Assembly (NCBI RefSeq): GCF_007830445.1
Contig: NZ_VLKR01000019.1
Location: 62,001 to 126,000 of the forward strand
Direction of reading: 5' to 3'
DNA: 64,000 bases
Source of the DNA: Sphingobacterium siyangense
GTDB lineage: Bacteria > Bacteroidota > Bacteroidia > Sphingobacteriales > Sphingobacteriaceae
In this document: positions 34,930 through 44,564 of the stretch, piece by piece
How positions within the stretch are numbered: position 1 is the first letter of the stretch
How the letters are laid out: every line of letters starts with the position of its first letter
Translations under genes and position numbers: made by a program
Notes under the pieces: generated by a model
Told to the model about the DNA's origin: nothing
Seen by the model: the letters and a program-made list of their open reading frames with translations, nothing else
Databases searched by the model: none

Positions 34930-35823
34930 ATGAAACAAAACCAAGATGTCATCGCTGAAGGATTCAAAGGAGAAAAGGCAATTGTCCTTCCCTATGCCGT
35001 ATGCAACTACCAGGCAGACAATAACATCACAACGAAATTACACATCACACATATCGGCTATTATCCCAATGCAAAAAAACACTACCGTGATCGTCAAGAA
35101 GGATGCAAGGAATATATTCTGATTTATTGCGAAAAAGGAAGTGGCTGGATAAAACAGGATGACACAACGCATAACCTTAAAAGAAACGATGTATTTATTA
35201 TACCGAGAGATAGTGCACATTGCTATGGCGCAAAATCAAATGATCCCTGGAGCATCTATTGGATTCATTTCGCCGGGACAGATGCGGCTCTTTTTAAACA
35301 TATCATGGGCCAAGTGATTCATATCGTTGATGCGGATTCAAACAAACATGCCAACCGCATCCAGCTCTTCGAGAGCATCTACAAAAATCTGGAAATGGGG
35401 TACAGCCCAGAAAATTTGGAGTATACGAGTTTTTGCTTTCAATATTTTTTAGCTTCCATTCAATATCAGGCGCAGTTTAGAGAAAGTAACCGAATTCAAG
35501 TAGATAATATTATACAGGACATCATCATATTTATGAAAGACAATCTGGAGAACAATATCAATCTGGATGATATTTCAGCACGTTTCAGCTATTCCAAATC
35601 ACATCTTATTAACTTGTTCAAGCAGAAAACATCTTACCCGCCCATGGTATATTACAATCAACTCCGTATGCAAAGAGCTTGCTCTTATCTGCAATTTACA
35701 CTACTTAAAATTAAAGAAATCGCATTCAAACTCCATTTTTATGACCCCTTTCATTTTTCAAAAGCGTTTACACGAGAAATGAAAATGTCGCCACAAGAAT
35801 ATCGAAAAAAATATCAAAAATAA
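34930..35823 (+). CDS. AraC family transcriptional regulator
   Basis: The 297-residue regulator has an N-terminal cupin-like effector domain (about 40-170), with EYILIYCEKGSGWIKQDD, LKRNDVFIIPRDSAHCYGA and WSIYWIHFAGTDA. The C-terminal DNA-binding half (about 200-297) has the two AraC helix-turn-helix motifs: NLDDISARFSYSKSHLINLF and IKEIAFKLHFYDPFHFSKAF, then the tail SPQEYRKKY. This sugar-sensing layout activates adjacent sugar genes in many bacteria. It is divergent from the transporter-DUF5107-GH2 operon, with 129 bp between the starts and a direct repeat in it, so that operon is its likely target. The inducer is unknown. Confidence 0.93.
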   Translation: MKQNQDVIAEGFKGEKAIVLPYAVCNYQADNNITTKLHITHIGYYPNAKKHYRDRQEGCKEYILIYCEKGSGWIKQDDTTHNLKRNDVFIIPRDSAHCYGAKSNDPWSIYWIHFAGTDAALFKHIMGQVIHIVDADSNKHANRIQLFESIYKNLEMGYSPENLEYTSFCFQYFLASIQYQAQFRESNRIQVDNIIQDIIIFMKDNLENNINLDDISARFSYSKSHLINLFKQKTSYPPMVYYNQLRMQRACSYLQFTLLKIKEIAFKLHFYDPFHFSKAFTREMKMSPQEYRKKYQK

Positions 35824-35989
35824 TGTCAGTTAAACCTTTCAGATCCATAAGCCATCTAGACCAGTTACCTCTAAACGATTGGTTATAAACGATGGCTCTC
35901 CATTCGAACATCTTTTCTTGGCACTATCTCATCTCTTCATCGACACATGCCAATACACAGGGTATAAAGTTCAGTGAAGTACCGCTACA

Positions 35990-36769
35990 TTATTCAAAAT
36001 TGGGTGTCCTTTTCGCTAAAAATGCTGAAACACCTTCTTTGAAATCGTCTGTTCCGAACAGATGTCCAAAGGCATCCATTTCCACCTTATTCCCATTCTG
36101 TTGTTTATCTTCAGCGGCGTTAATGGCTGCAATAGCATTTGCCACCGCAACACGCGAGCGGGTAAATATCTTTTGCAGTATTTCCTCCGCTCGGGCAATT
36201 AGTTTATCCTGTGCGATCACCTCATTGACCAGTCCTAGTTCATAAGCTCGCTGCGCATCAATCATATCGCCAGTTAAAATCATTTGCATAGCCTGTCCTT
36301 TTCCGATCAATTTGGGCAAACGCTGTGTACCTCCGTAACCGGGAATCAGGCCCAAAGAAACCTCCGGAAGTCCCATTTTGGCATTTTCAGAAGCGATGCG
36401 AATATGGCAAGCTAAAGCCATCTCGAGTCCTCCGCCCAAAGCATATCCATTTATAGCAGCAATAACTGGCTTCGGAGAAGCTTCGATAAGATCCGTAAAA
36501 ATAATATGTCCTCTTTCACTAAGCCATCGCGCCTGAATTACAGACAGATCCATAAATTCCTTGATATCCGCGCCGGCTGCAAATGCTTTATGTCCAGCGC
36601 CGGTCAGGATAATACCCCTTACATGATCATCGGAATTGAAATGTTTGAAGATATCTTGCAATTCATCAAGTGTTTCCTGATTTAGGGCATTCAGTTGCGG
36701 TTCGCGATTAATGATAACATAGCCAATACTATCTTTAATGGCATACTTTAAATTTGAATATTGAACCAT
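35990..36769 (-). CDS. Enoyl-CoA hydratase/isomerase family protein
   Basis: The 259-residue crotonase-fold protein adds water to or isomerises enoyl-CoA thioesters. The oxyanion-hole regions are AFAAGADIKEF (near residue 66) and YALGGGLEMALA (near 113). The two catalytic acids of true hydratases are present: Glu116 (GGLEMAL) and Glu136 (LPEVSLGLIPG). The C-terminal GGTQRLPKLIGK and AYELGLVNEVI stretches are standard, and length is normal. Having both Glu residues supports hydratase over other crotonase activities. It starts 5 bp after the DUF5686 stop on the same strand and may share a transcript with it. Fatty-acid or amino-acid breakdown is the likely pathway; no other beta-oxidation gene is in the window. 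Confidence 0.93.
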   Translation of the reverse strand: MVQYSNLKYAIKDSIGYVIINREPQLNALNQETLDELQDIFKHFNSDDHVRGIILTGAGHKAFAAGADIKEFMDLSVIQARWLSERGHIIFTDLIEASPKPVIAAINGYALGGGLEMALACHIRIASENAKMGLPEVSLGLIPGYGGTQRLPKLIGKGQAMQMILTGDMIDAQRAYELGLVNEVIAQDKLIARAEEILQKIFTRSRVAVANAIAAINAAEDKQQNGNKVEMDAFGHLFGTDDFKEGVSAFLAKRTPNFE

Positions 36770-36774
36770 AATTG

Positions 36775-39315
36775 CTAAAAATTAAAATGTAAGGATGCCG
36801 TAAAAGTATCAGAAGGTACACCTTCACCGCCTTTATAGCTTAATCTCTTTTTATACTCTAATCTAATCAATTTAAAGATATTATCCACCCCCACAAGTCC
36901 TTCTACATAAGGTTTGTTACGCACGGCTTTTGTTTGAATAATACCATCTTTGTCCGCTTCAAACTGAATATTTTCGGGCGTAACAAAGGGATTGTTGGCA
37001 TCGCTTAACTTTCCATAAAAAGCCTTGAATCCTGTTACTTCACGCCACTTTAACCGTCTGAACAAAGGAATTCTATTAAAAAAGAAACCATTCCAATTGT
37101 GGTAATAAGTCAATTTCAAAAACTGGTCTGAAACAAATTCCGAGGTCGCCATCAAGTCAAAATTCACCAACGGCCCCTGCTTATCTTTAGTGACTTCTGG
37201 AAGTTCCAGTAAGGTATAAGGCAGATGTTTCCCCCAAATTCTCCCGCCTGAGAATTCAAAATCAGCCTGTCCTGCTGGCGATAAGAACAATCTTTTGAAG
37301 ATACTAAAGCGTAACGCATCATAACTATAATCTGCCCCCAAAAATCCTTTCAGCCCTTTATTATATTGCAGGGTAAAAATGGGATATTTATTTTCTACTG
37401 TTCCCCTGTCGAGATTATGATAAGTAAATTCTTCATTCGGAGCCCAACGCAAAATTAGCTGTAGATCATTTGTATTTACTTGGCGGACTGTATCAGGTAA
37501 AGGTAGACTATTGATATAAAATAAATCACCGCGAGGTTGTCTGCGGGTATGTGTAAATGCCGTTCCTACACTAATATGGTTCCCAAATTCGATCAGATGA
37601 TCGAGACGATAGATATCATTAAACTGCCATTTATTAGGCCTGTTTTTTCCAAAAGAACGGAAGAAACCATCTCCTTTTAAAAAACCCAAACCTCGCCCCG
37701 GTTCCATAACGTCGTGCTGTACGGTAAAGCGCAAATAATTTGCCGGAAACTGAACAATACGTTCTCCATTTAAAGTAAATGCCGTACTCAGGTAGTATTT
37801 TAGCGCTTTGTCTTTATCGCCATAGGCTGTGTATCCTTCAATGTAGGCCTTTTCCGAAAACAAGCGTGTTGTTCGACCGCTCATCCTAAAACGATTCCCT
37901 TCGTAATTATTACGGCTATACAGATATTCCAGTGGACCAAACTCAACTTTCCCGGCATTATAATACCCCTTTGCCAATAAATAGCCTAATGCTACTAACT
38001 GATTAAAAGAACGCATATTCTGTACCGAATCAACTTTCTGATATGCCCCTAATTCAGCATGGCTTAATGGGCTTGGCCTGACCCCTACTATGGGTACATG
38101 CGGTGCGGATTGGAGGAGATACCTTTTTTCAACAGGTACACCAGCAAAATTCTCATTCGAAATAGAATCGGTGCGATGTCCTAAGTATTGGGTTTCCCTG
38201 CGCCCATACAATACATCCGACTTGCTCCCGCCAAATAACATTTTCAGGTCTGCATGAACGGGAAGCATGCTACCGTTTTTAAATTCGCTATAGCTGAGAT
38301 CTATCTGCACGTCATTTATCCAATTGATATTTGCAGTACGTCCGATATTCAATGTCGCGCGATGAACCGCATACCTTGTATCATCTGAGATCAGTAGATC
38401 ACCATAGAAGAGCAGATCAATTTCCGATTTACCTTCAAAATGGAGCTCAATATAATCCTTCCCCTCGATCTTTATCGTATCTTGAATTTTGTATTTATAA
38501 AACGCTGTAGCACCGGAAGCAATTGGACTTAAAACTCCTTTGTTCGTGATCTGAATTGTATTATCATAGAGATCAACATCACGGAGTATCGTCTGGAACC
38601 GTGTCTGCCAATTATCATTATTAAAAAAGCGTGGATTTAATTCGGTCTGATTGTGGCTGATGACAATCTTCTTACTACGATCTGGATTATGAGATGAATA
38701 GATATTGGCATAGTTTTCTTCCAAATAAAAGGGTGCAATGGTCTGCCCCCTAAAAGCTGTAGAATCGACATTTTCAAAGAGGAATCGGAATGGTTTCGGA
38801 AATTTTTTCGCTTTATCCTCAGGATTGACAAAACCAAATTGCGTCTTCTCATATTCGTCAAAACGAATTTCAGGTATACGGGTATAATGATTTTGTGGTC
38901 GATGTGCTATCACCTGTTCGATCAGTGCAATAGCTGGATCTTTAGGCTTTTTGCTTTTTCTATTGACCACGACCTCCTCTAATGTATTGTTCGAGGCAAT
39001 TAAATGCACCGTCAACATAGAATCTTGTAACCGACGAACATCCACTGTCCGCCGCTCATACCCCACTGCTCCAAATACAAGCTGTCTGTATTTCTTGATA
39101 TCTTGAATCTTAAAATACCCAAGGGTATCGCTGCTACCACCGCTATCTTCCCCAAGCCAGTTGATTGAAACCCTTGAAATGCCCTTGCCTGTTTGTGCAT
39201 CAACGACCTTTCCACGAATAAAGTCCTGTGCAATTACTTGTTCGCAGATAACGAAGAAAAGTAACACACATAAAACATGAATCGAAAAAGATTTAACACA
39301 CACTTTAAACGCCAT
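36775..39315 (-). CDS. DUF5686 outer-membrane protein with carboxypeptidase-like regulatory domain
   Basis: The 846-residue protein has an export signal (a hydrophobic run VLCVLLFFVICEQVIAQ). A carboxypeptidase-regulatory-like domain follows at about 34-115 (FIRGKVVDAQTGKGISRVSI, GYFKIQDIKKYRQLVFGAVG), then the long DUF5686 region, which has beta-barrel-like alternation and ends in an aromatic residue (ASLHFNF). Family phrases include EKTQFGFVN, IELHFEGKSEIDLLFYGDL and YHNWNGFFFNRIPLFRRLKW (key piece: FFFNRIPLFRRL). The function of the family is unknown; outer-membrane location is inferred from the barrel-like end and the signal. I chose the ATG at 39315 over a TTG six bases upstream. It starts 68 bp after the terminator of the nuo operon. 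Confidence 0.86.
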   Translation of the reverse strand: MAFKVCVKSFSIHVLCVLLFFVICEQVIAQDFIRGKVVDAQTGKGISRVSINWLGEDSGGSSDTLGYFKIQDIKKYRQLVFGAVGYERRTVDVRRLQDSMLTVHLIASNNTLEEVVVNRKSKKPKDPAIALIEQVIAHRPQNHYTRIPEIRFDEYEKTQFGFVNPEDKAKKFPKPFRFLFENVDSTAFRGQTIAPFYLEENYANIYSSHNPDRSKKIVISHNQTELNPRFFNNDNWQTRFQTILRDVDLYDNTIQITNKGVLSPIASGATAFYKYKIQDTIKIEGKDYIELHFEGKSEIDLLFYGDLLISDDTRYAVHRATLNIGRTANINWINDVQIDLSYSEFKNGSMLPVHADLKMLFGGSKSDVLYGRRETQYLGHRTDSISNENFAGVPVEKRYLLQSAPHVPIVGVRPSPLSHAELGAYQKVDSVQNMRSFNQLVALGYLLAKGYYNAGKVEFGPLEYLYSRNNYEGNRFRMSGRTTRLFSEKAYIEGYTAYGDKDKALKYYLSTAFTLNGERIVQFPANYLRFTVQHDVMEPGRGLGFLKGDGFFRSFGKNRPNKWQFNDIYRLDHLIEFGNHISVGTAFTHTRRQPRGDLFYINSLPLPDTVRQVNTNDLQLILRWAPNEEFTYHNLDRGTVENKYPIFTLQYNKGLKGFLGADYSYDALRFSIFKRLFLSPAGQADFEFSGGRIWGKHLPYTLLELPEVTKDKQGPLVNFDLMATSEFVSDQFLKLTYYHNWNGFFFNRIPLFRRLKWREVTGFKAFYGKLSDANNPFVTPENIQFEADKDGIIQTKAVRNKPYVEGLVGVDNIFKLIRLEYKKRLSYKGGEGVPSDTFTASLHFNF

Positions 39316-39382
39316 CTGCAATTTGATAGGATTTCTTTTTTACAATATACAATTTGTATGCAAGAGTTATACCAATAAAAAT

Positions 39383-39410
39383 AAAAAAAGCACAGCGAAA
39401 TCGCCATGCT
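39383..39410 (-). terminator. Rho-independent terminator of the nuo operon
   Basis: On the minus strand AGCATGGCG pairs with CGCTGTGCT (two G-U pairs) and seven Ts follow. It lies 32 bp after the nuoN stop and ends the 14-gene operon. Confidence 0.8.
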
Positions 39411-39441
39411 CTAATAAACAACAAGTATTTTAACAGAACCT

Positions 39442-40818
39442 TTATATTAATTTTAAAAGACAGTCTGGATATACCCCAATTAAGATGGTAAGCATTACGG
39501 CAAGGAATAATACCAATGAATAATTCCACTGCACATTGACACAGGATTCGTCACTGTCTCTAAAGTACATCGCAACAACAACTTTCAAATAGTAATACAC
39601 AGCAATGCCTGCATTGATTACCGCCAATACGAGCAAAACAATATGATAATTTTCCATAACAGAAGAAAACATCATAAACTTACCAATAAATCCAGCTGTC
39701 AGTGGTATTCCCGCAAGAGAAAGCATGGCTATCGTGATGGCAAATGCGAGCAAAGGATTTCGTTTACCCAAGCCATTAAAAGCTTCAAAATGCTCGGAGC
39801 CCGTCGTTTTCTTTACAAGGATCAATCCCGTAAAGGCAACAATGGTTGCCAGCGAATAGGCAAGGCCATAAGCAAAGATACTGTTAGCCGAAGTAGCCCC
39901 TACTGCTACAATCGCAAATAACATATACCCAGCATGCGAAACACTTGAATAGGCAAGCATGCGTTTGAAGGAAGACTGCATTAATGCAGAAATATTTCCA
40001 ACAAATAAGGTGAGAATGGCGATCACTAAGAAAACCGGAGTCCAAAAATCTTGTAAAGGCAATAGACTATAACTGAATAAACGTAACAATCCGGCGAACG
40101 AAGCAACTTTAACGACCGTACTCATATAACTCGTAATCAGTATCGGAGCTCCATCATAAACATCTGGTGTCCAGAAATGAAAGGGAACAGCCCCCACCTT
40201 GAACGTCAGTCCCACAATGAGGAACAATATACCTCCATAAAACAAAGGCGAAATTGCCTGCGGGTTATTGACGACATAGTTTTTGATTTCACTTAAATCA
40301 AATGATCCGGTAGCACCGTATAACAGGGCAATACCAAACAGTAGAAACCCAGTAGAGAAAGCGCCCATCAAAAAGTACTTTAATGCAGCTTCATTTGATG
40401 CTTTGTCTCTTTTACGTATCCCGACCAAAATATAAAGCGCTACAGACATAATTTCAATACCTAAAAAAAGCATTGAAAAATTATGATAACTATTCACAAG
40501 AACAGCACCTGTGAGGGAGAAAATCAATAACGAGTAATACTCCGCAATTTGTCCCTCCTCATCAAAATATCCCTTTGAGATTACAAAGATACACAAGGTA
40601 ACCGCGATACATAAGACCGAGAAAGCAATAGCGTAATGATCAAAATGAACCATCCCACTAAAGAGAGGTCCGCTGGTAGAAGTCCAGTCATTCCATAAGA
40701 AACCAATAGCGACCAAGAAGCCAAGAATAGAAACAGGCAGCAGCATAGATTTCATCTTGAATAAGCCAAGGTAAAGGACGACTAATGCTAATATCGAAAG
40801 TGTAATTATTGCACCCAT
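39442..40818 (-). CDS. nuoN: NADH-quinone oxidoreductase subunit N
   Basis: NuoN is one of three antiporter-like membrane subunits of complex I that move protons. The 458-residue protein is a chain of about 14 membrane helices. It shows the family core: LLFLGIEIMSVALYILVG-type helix with the key Glu (FLGIEIMSVALY), the Lys-bearing AALKYFLMGAFSTGF, PFHFWTPDVYDGAP, FKRMLAYSSVSHAGYML and GIPLTAGFIGKF. It is the last gene of the nuo operon, 17 bp after nuoM, and is followed by the terminator at 39383-39410. Length and motif order are normal. Confidence 0.97.
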   Translation of the reverse strand: MGAIITLSILALVVLYLGLFKMKSMLLPVSILGFLVAIGFLWNDWTSTSGPLFSGMVHFDHYAIAFSVLCIAVTLCIFVISKGYFDEEGQIAEYYSLLIFSLTGAVLVNSYHNFSMLFLGIEIMSVALYILVGIRKRDKASNEAALKYFLMGAFSTGFLLFGIALLYGATGSFDLSEIKNYVVNNPQAISPLFYGGILFLIVGLTFKVGAVPFHFWTPDVYDGAPILITSYMSTVVKVASFAGLLRLFSYSLLPLQDFWTPVFLVIAILTLFVGNISALMQSSFKRMLAYSSVSHAGYMLFAIVAVGATSANSIFAYGLAYSLATIVAFTGLILVKKTTGSEHFEAFNGLGKRNPLLAFAITIAMLSLAGIPLTAGFIGKFMMFSSVMENYHIVLLVLAVINAGIAVYYYLKVVVAMYFRDSDESCVNVQWNYSLVLFLAVMLTILIGVYPDCLLKLI

Positions 40819-40835
40819 ACAATTAAATATATCTA

Positions 40836-42278
40836 TTATCTGCCTAAAAATGTACTTAAAACTTCCACAGAACCTGCAGAAAGGTTCAATAGGAAATTAG
40901 GGAATATACCAATATAAAGGATCAAGACAGAGACCACCGTCAATACAATAAGTTCCGTTCCTTTTACATCTTCAAATTGTATAGTTCTTTCGGTCGTTTC
41001 TCCCAGCATCGTTCCTTGATAAAGCCTAAGGATATAAACTGCACCCAGAATTAAGGTTAAACCCGCAAAAACAGCAAACCAAAATCCATATTGAAAAACG
41101 CCTTTCAATAATAAAAACTCACCAATAAATCCATTCGTTAATGGTAACCCCACTGCTCCCATACAAATAATCATAAAGAAGATGGCCAACCGAGGCGCCT
41201 TGCTTGCTATTCCACCAAGCTCAGTAAGACTACGTGTCTGTGTGCGCTGCTGTATAATATCCAACACATAAAAAAGTCCTATCACAGAAATACCGTGATT
41301 TAACATTTGAATAGTTGCCCCACTCAGGCCATTCGTATTCCATGTGAAAACACCAGCACTAATTAAGCCAACGTGGGCTATTGATGAATATGCGATCAAT
41401 CGCTTCACATCATCTTGTTTAATTGCAATAATGGAAGCATAGACGATCCCAATAATGCATAAGATCATTGCAAAATGTCCGTACAGCGCAACACCGGCTG
41501 GTGCGATAGGCAATAGCCAACGCATTAAACCATAAACCCCCATTTTGAGCATGATACCCGCCAACAACATCGTACCTGCTGCAGGTGCATTTGTATACGT
41601 ATTGGGTTGCCAAGTATGAAAAGGAAAAATTGGTATTTTGATAGCGAAAGCAACAAAAAAAGCCCAAAATAACCATCGCTGTGTATTTTCCCCCAAATCT
41701 AATGCAATAAATGAAGTCCATTCAAAATCACGATTGGGCACTTGTTGATAGAGATAAAGAATACCAATCAACATCAAAAGGCTACCCAAAAAAGTATAAA
41801 TAAAGAATTTCAAATTTACGCGAATACGATCTCCTTCACCCCAAAGTGCACAAATAAAATAAATCGGAATCAAGGCAATCTCCCAACCCACATAAAAAGT
41901 AAAGGCATCCAAGGCCATAAATACGAGCAATAAGCCCGCTTGCATAAAAGCCATTAAAGCATAAAAGTTTCCTTTATAATCCTTCTTAAAGGTTGTGGCA
42001 ATAATTAAAGGCATCAACCCATTCGTCAATAAGATCAACGGCAAGCTAATTCCATCAACGCCGATATGAAAATGAATATGCAATGAAGAAATCCATAGCC
42101 AATTTTGTTCAAATTGCATTCCGCCATTTGCGTCAAAAGTACAAAGGAAAGGAATAGTCAAAGCCAAAGACAGTAATGATAAAATCAAGGCAATAGACTT
42201 TGCAGCATTGGTCTTTAAAAACGTTAGAATCAATGCGCTTATTAACGGCAATAAAATAAGTAAAAACAAGTTATCCAT
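40836..42278 (-). CDS. nuoM: NADH-quinone oxidoreductase subunit M
   Basis: NuoM is the middle antiporter-like proton channel of complex I. The 480-residue protein has the diagnostic stretch HIHFHIGVDGISLPLILL, the membrane Glu in FYVGWEIALIPIYF, the Lys in LKFFIYTFLGSLLM, PIFPFHTWQPNTYTNAP and DDVKRLIAYSSIAHVGL, then GLPLTNGFIGEFLLLKG. Length and order of motifs are normal. It lies 14 bp after nuoL and 17 bp before nuoN. It is distinguished from NuoL by its shorter C-terminus without the long lateral helix. Confidence 0.97.
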   Translation of the reverse strand: MDNLFLLILLPLISALILTFLKTNAAKSIALILSLLSLALTIPFLCTFDANGGMQFEQNWLWISSLHIHFHIGVDGISLPLILLTNGLMPLIIATTFKKDYKGNFYALMAFMQAGLLLVFMALDAFTFYVGWEIALIPIYFICALWGEGDRIRVNLKFFIYTFLGSLLMLIGILYLYQQVPNRDFEWTSFIALDLGENTQRWLFWAFFVAFAIKIPIFPFHTWQPNTYTNAPAAGTMLLAGIMLKMGVYGLMRWLLPIAPAGVALYGHFAMILCIIGIVYASIIAIKQDDVKRLIAYSSIAHVGLISAGVFTWNTNGLSGATIQMLNHGISVIGLFYVLDIIQQRTQTRSLTELGGIASKAPRLAIFFMIICMGAVGLPLTNGFIGEFLLLKGVFQYGFWFAVFAGLTLILGAVYILRLYQGTMLGETTERTIQFEDVKGTELIVLTVVSVLILYIGIFPNFLLNLSAGSVEVLSTFLGR

Positions 42279-42292
42279 CGATTATACCAAAA

Positions 42293-44215
42293 TTAAAGAC
42301 TCAACAATCCATAGATGAAAATGGCAATCACCCCAATTACCATCATCAATAAATAAAAACCAACATTACCATTCTGGAGCAAACGCAATACTTTTCCCGT
42401 ATCAAATGTTGCTTTCCCGGCACCGTTAACAACACCGTCAATCCCACGTTGATCCACGACATTCCCAAAGAAAGCCGAGAGCCAATTGATGGGACGTACA
42501 ATGATACTATCATAAAGTTCATCCACGTAAAACTTATTGTAAGATAAATTCGCCAAGAAACTTTTGGTACCTTCTCCCGCTTCAGGTAACTGTTGTCGTT
42601 TAACATACTTATTAAAGGCTAAAGCAACCATAATCAATACTCCAACAACAGAAACGGCCATTAATAAATATTCAGTACTGTGTTCCAAATGATGAGTTGC
42701 AGGTATTATCGCTTTTCCCTCTGAGAACACTGGCGCCAGGAAATCCTCAAGCCAATGATTACCTCCCAAAACAGCTGGTAAGTTGATCACACCTCCAACC
42801 ACAGAAAGTATAGCCAATACAATGAGTGGCATGGTCATACTCTTTGGAGATTCATGCAAATGATGTTTTTGCTCTTCTGTACCACGGAATGTCCCAAAAA
42901 AGGTCATAAACAGCATCCTAAACATATAGAATGCCGTCATTAATGCACCAATAAAACCTAAACCCCATAAGACCGGACTAGCGGCAAAAGCCCCCGCCAA
43001 TATTTCATCTTTGGAGAAGAAGCCAGAAAATGGTGGAATTCCTGCAATCGCAATTGTCCCCATCAACATCGTCAGATAAGTAATAGGCATTGCTTTCTTC
43101 AAGCCGCCCATTTTACGCATATCCTGTTCTTCACTCATACCATGTATGACAGATCCGGCACCGAGGAAAAGTAACGCCTTGAAAAAGGCATGGGTCAATA
43201 CATGGAAAAACGCTCCCGTAAATGCTCCGACACCTAGGCCAAGAAACATATAGCCCAATTGTGAAACTGTGGAATAAGCCAATACCTTCTTAATATCATT
43301 CTGCGTCAGTGCAATCGCAGCCGCCAATAGTGCTGTACAGATAGCTATGACAGAAATGAGCTGCAACGTAAACGGTGAAAGGATAAACAATACATTGGAA
43401 CGTGCAATCATATAAATACCGGCTGTAACCATCGTCGCCGCATGGATCAGGGCCGACACGGGTGTCGGGCCAGCCATGGCATCCGGCAACCAGGTAAACA
43501 AAGGTATCTGCGCCGATTTACCTGTTGCAGCAATAAATAACAAAATAGTAATGCTAACGACTGTGATATCACCAACAGCAAAATTCTTGGCCGCTGGAAA
43601 TACAGTCGAAAATTCTAAGGAGCCAAAAGTCCCAAGTATTAAAAATACCGCAAGCAGAAAACCTAAATCCCCTATTCTATTCATCACAAATGCTTTTTTT
43701 GCTGCATTTGCATACGAACTATTCTTATACCAAAAGCCAATCAATAAATAGGAACATAGTCCTACACCTTCCCAACCGATGAACATGACCAGGTAATTGG
43801 ATCCCAATACCAATAGCAACATAAAAAAGATAAAGAGATTCAAATAAGCGAAGAACTTACCAAATCCATTATCATGATGCATATAACCAATGGAATAGAC
43901 ATGGATAAGGAAACCAATTCCCGTAACGATTAAGAGCATGATCGCACTTAACGGATCTACCAAAAAGGAAAGACCGATCTTGAGATTGCCCACTGCAATC
44001 CAATCAAATACATGTTGTTCAACGATGCCTGCTTGTCCAGCTTGTCTCGCTTGGTAAACTTCAGAGAACAGAAGGCAGCTACATACAAAAGAAATAAGCA
44101 CTACAGCGCTGCCAACAGCGCCTATCATACCTTTGGAAAAGGTATTCCTACCCAATCCATTCACTATAAACCCGATTAAGGGCAAAAGGGGAATCAACCA
44201 AACTAATTCACTCAT
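42293..44215 (-). CDS. nuoL: NADH-quinone oxidoreductase subunit L
   Basis: NuoL is the distal proton channel of complex I, with a long lateral helix that clamps the antiporter subunits. The 640-residue protein shows FLVDPLSAIMLLIVTGIGFL, FIGWEGVGLCSYLLIGFWY with the key Glu, AAKKAFVMNRIGDLGFLLA with the key Lys, PLFTWLPDAMAGPTPVSALI-type motif (key piece: WLPDAMAGPTPVSAL), HAATMVTAGIYMI and NDIKKVLAYSTVSQLGYMFLG. The C-terminal part after residue 500 contains the extra helices expected for NuoL. It is slightly longer than the E. coli protein, as usual in this phylum. It lies 19 bp after nuoK. Confidence 0.97.
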   Translation of the reverse strand: MSELVWLIPLLPLIGFIVNGLGRNTFSKGMIGAVGSAVVLISFVCSCLLFSEVYQARQAGQAGIVEQHVFDWIAVGNLKIGLSFLVDPLSAIMLLIVTGIGFLIHVYSIGYMHHDNGFGKFFAYLNLFIFFMLLLVLGSNYLVMFIGWEGVGLCSYLLIGFWYKNSSYANAAKKAFVMNRIGDLGFLLAVFLILGTFGSLEFSTVFPAAKNFAVGDITVVSITILLFIAATGKSAQIPLFTWLPDAMAGPTPVSALIHAATMVTAGIYMIARSNVLFILSPFTLQLISVIAICTALLAAAIALTQNDIKKVLAYSTVSQLGYMFLGLGVGAFTGAFFHVLTHAFFKALLFLGAGSVIHGMSEEQDMRKMGGLKKAMPITYLTMLMGTIAIAGIPPFSGFFSKDEILAGAFAASPVLWGLGFIGALMTAFYMFRMLFMTFFGTFRGTEEQKHHLHESPKSMTMPLIVLAILSVVGGVINLPAVLGGNHWLEDFLAPVFSEGKAIIPATHHLEHSTEYLLMAVSVVGVLIMVALAFNKYVKRQQLPEAGEGTKSFLANLSYNKFYVDELYDSIIVRPINWLSAFFGNVVDQRGIDGVVNGAGKATFDTGKVLRLLQNGNVGFYLLMMVIGVIAIFIYGLLSL

Positions 44216-44234
44216 CGTATTTATTTCTTAAGTT

Positions 44235-44564
44235 CTACCAACGAAGTTTATTTAAGGAATCGATATCCACAGACTTCGTATTCCGATATACCATAATAAT
44301 AATCGCCAAGCCAACGGCAACTTCTGCCGCCGCCAATGCCATGATAAAGAAGACAAAGACCTGTCCTGACGAATCGCCATGCTGCACTGAAAAAGCAGCT
44401 AAAAGAAGGTTCACCGCATTCAGCATCAATTCAATAGACATCATAATAATAATGACGTTACGGCGAATAAGAACACCGATAACACCAATAACGAAAATAA
44501 TCGCACAAAAAATCAGATAATGATTTATTGGCACCCCCTGCAACTGTTGAACAACTGTTTCCAT
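44235..44564 (-). CDS. nuoK: NADH-quinone oxidoreductase subunit K
   Basis: NuoK is a small three-helix membrane subunit of complex I that forms part of the fourth proton path. The 109-residue protein has the typical segments FCAIIFVIGVIGVLIRRN, IIIMMSIELMLNAVNLLLAA with its conserved Glu, and FFIMALAAAEVAVGLAIIIM with the second conserved Glu. Its ATG overlaps the nuoJ stop (TAATG-type, shared base at 44564), so translation is coupled to nuoJ. Length is normal. Confidence 0.97.
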   Translation of the reverse strand: METVVQQLQGVPINHYLIFCAIIFVIGVIGVLIRRNVIIIMMSIELMLNAVNLLLAAFSVQHGDSSGQVFVFFIMALAAAEVAVGLAIIIMVYRNTKSVDIDSLNKLRW

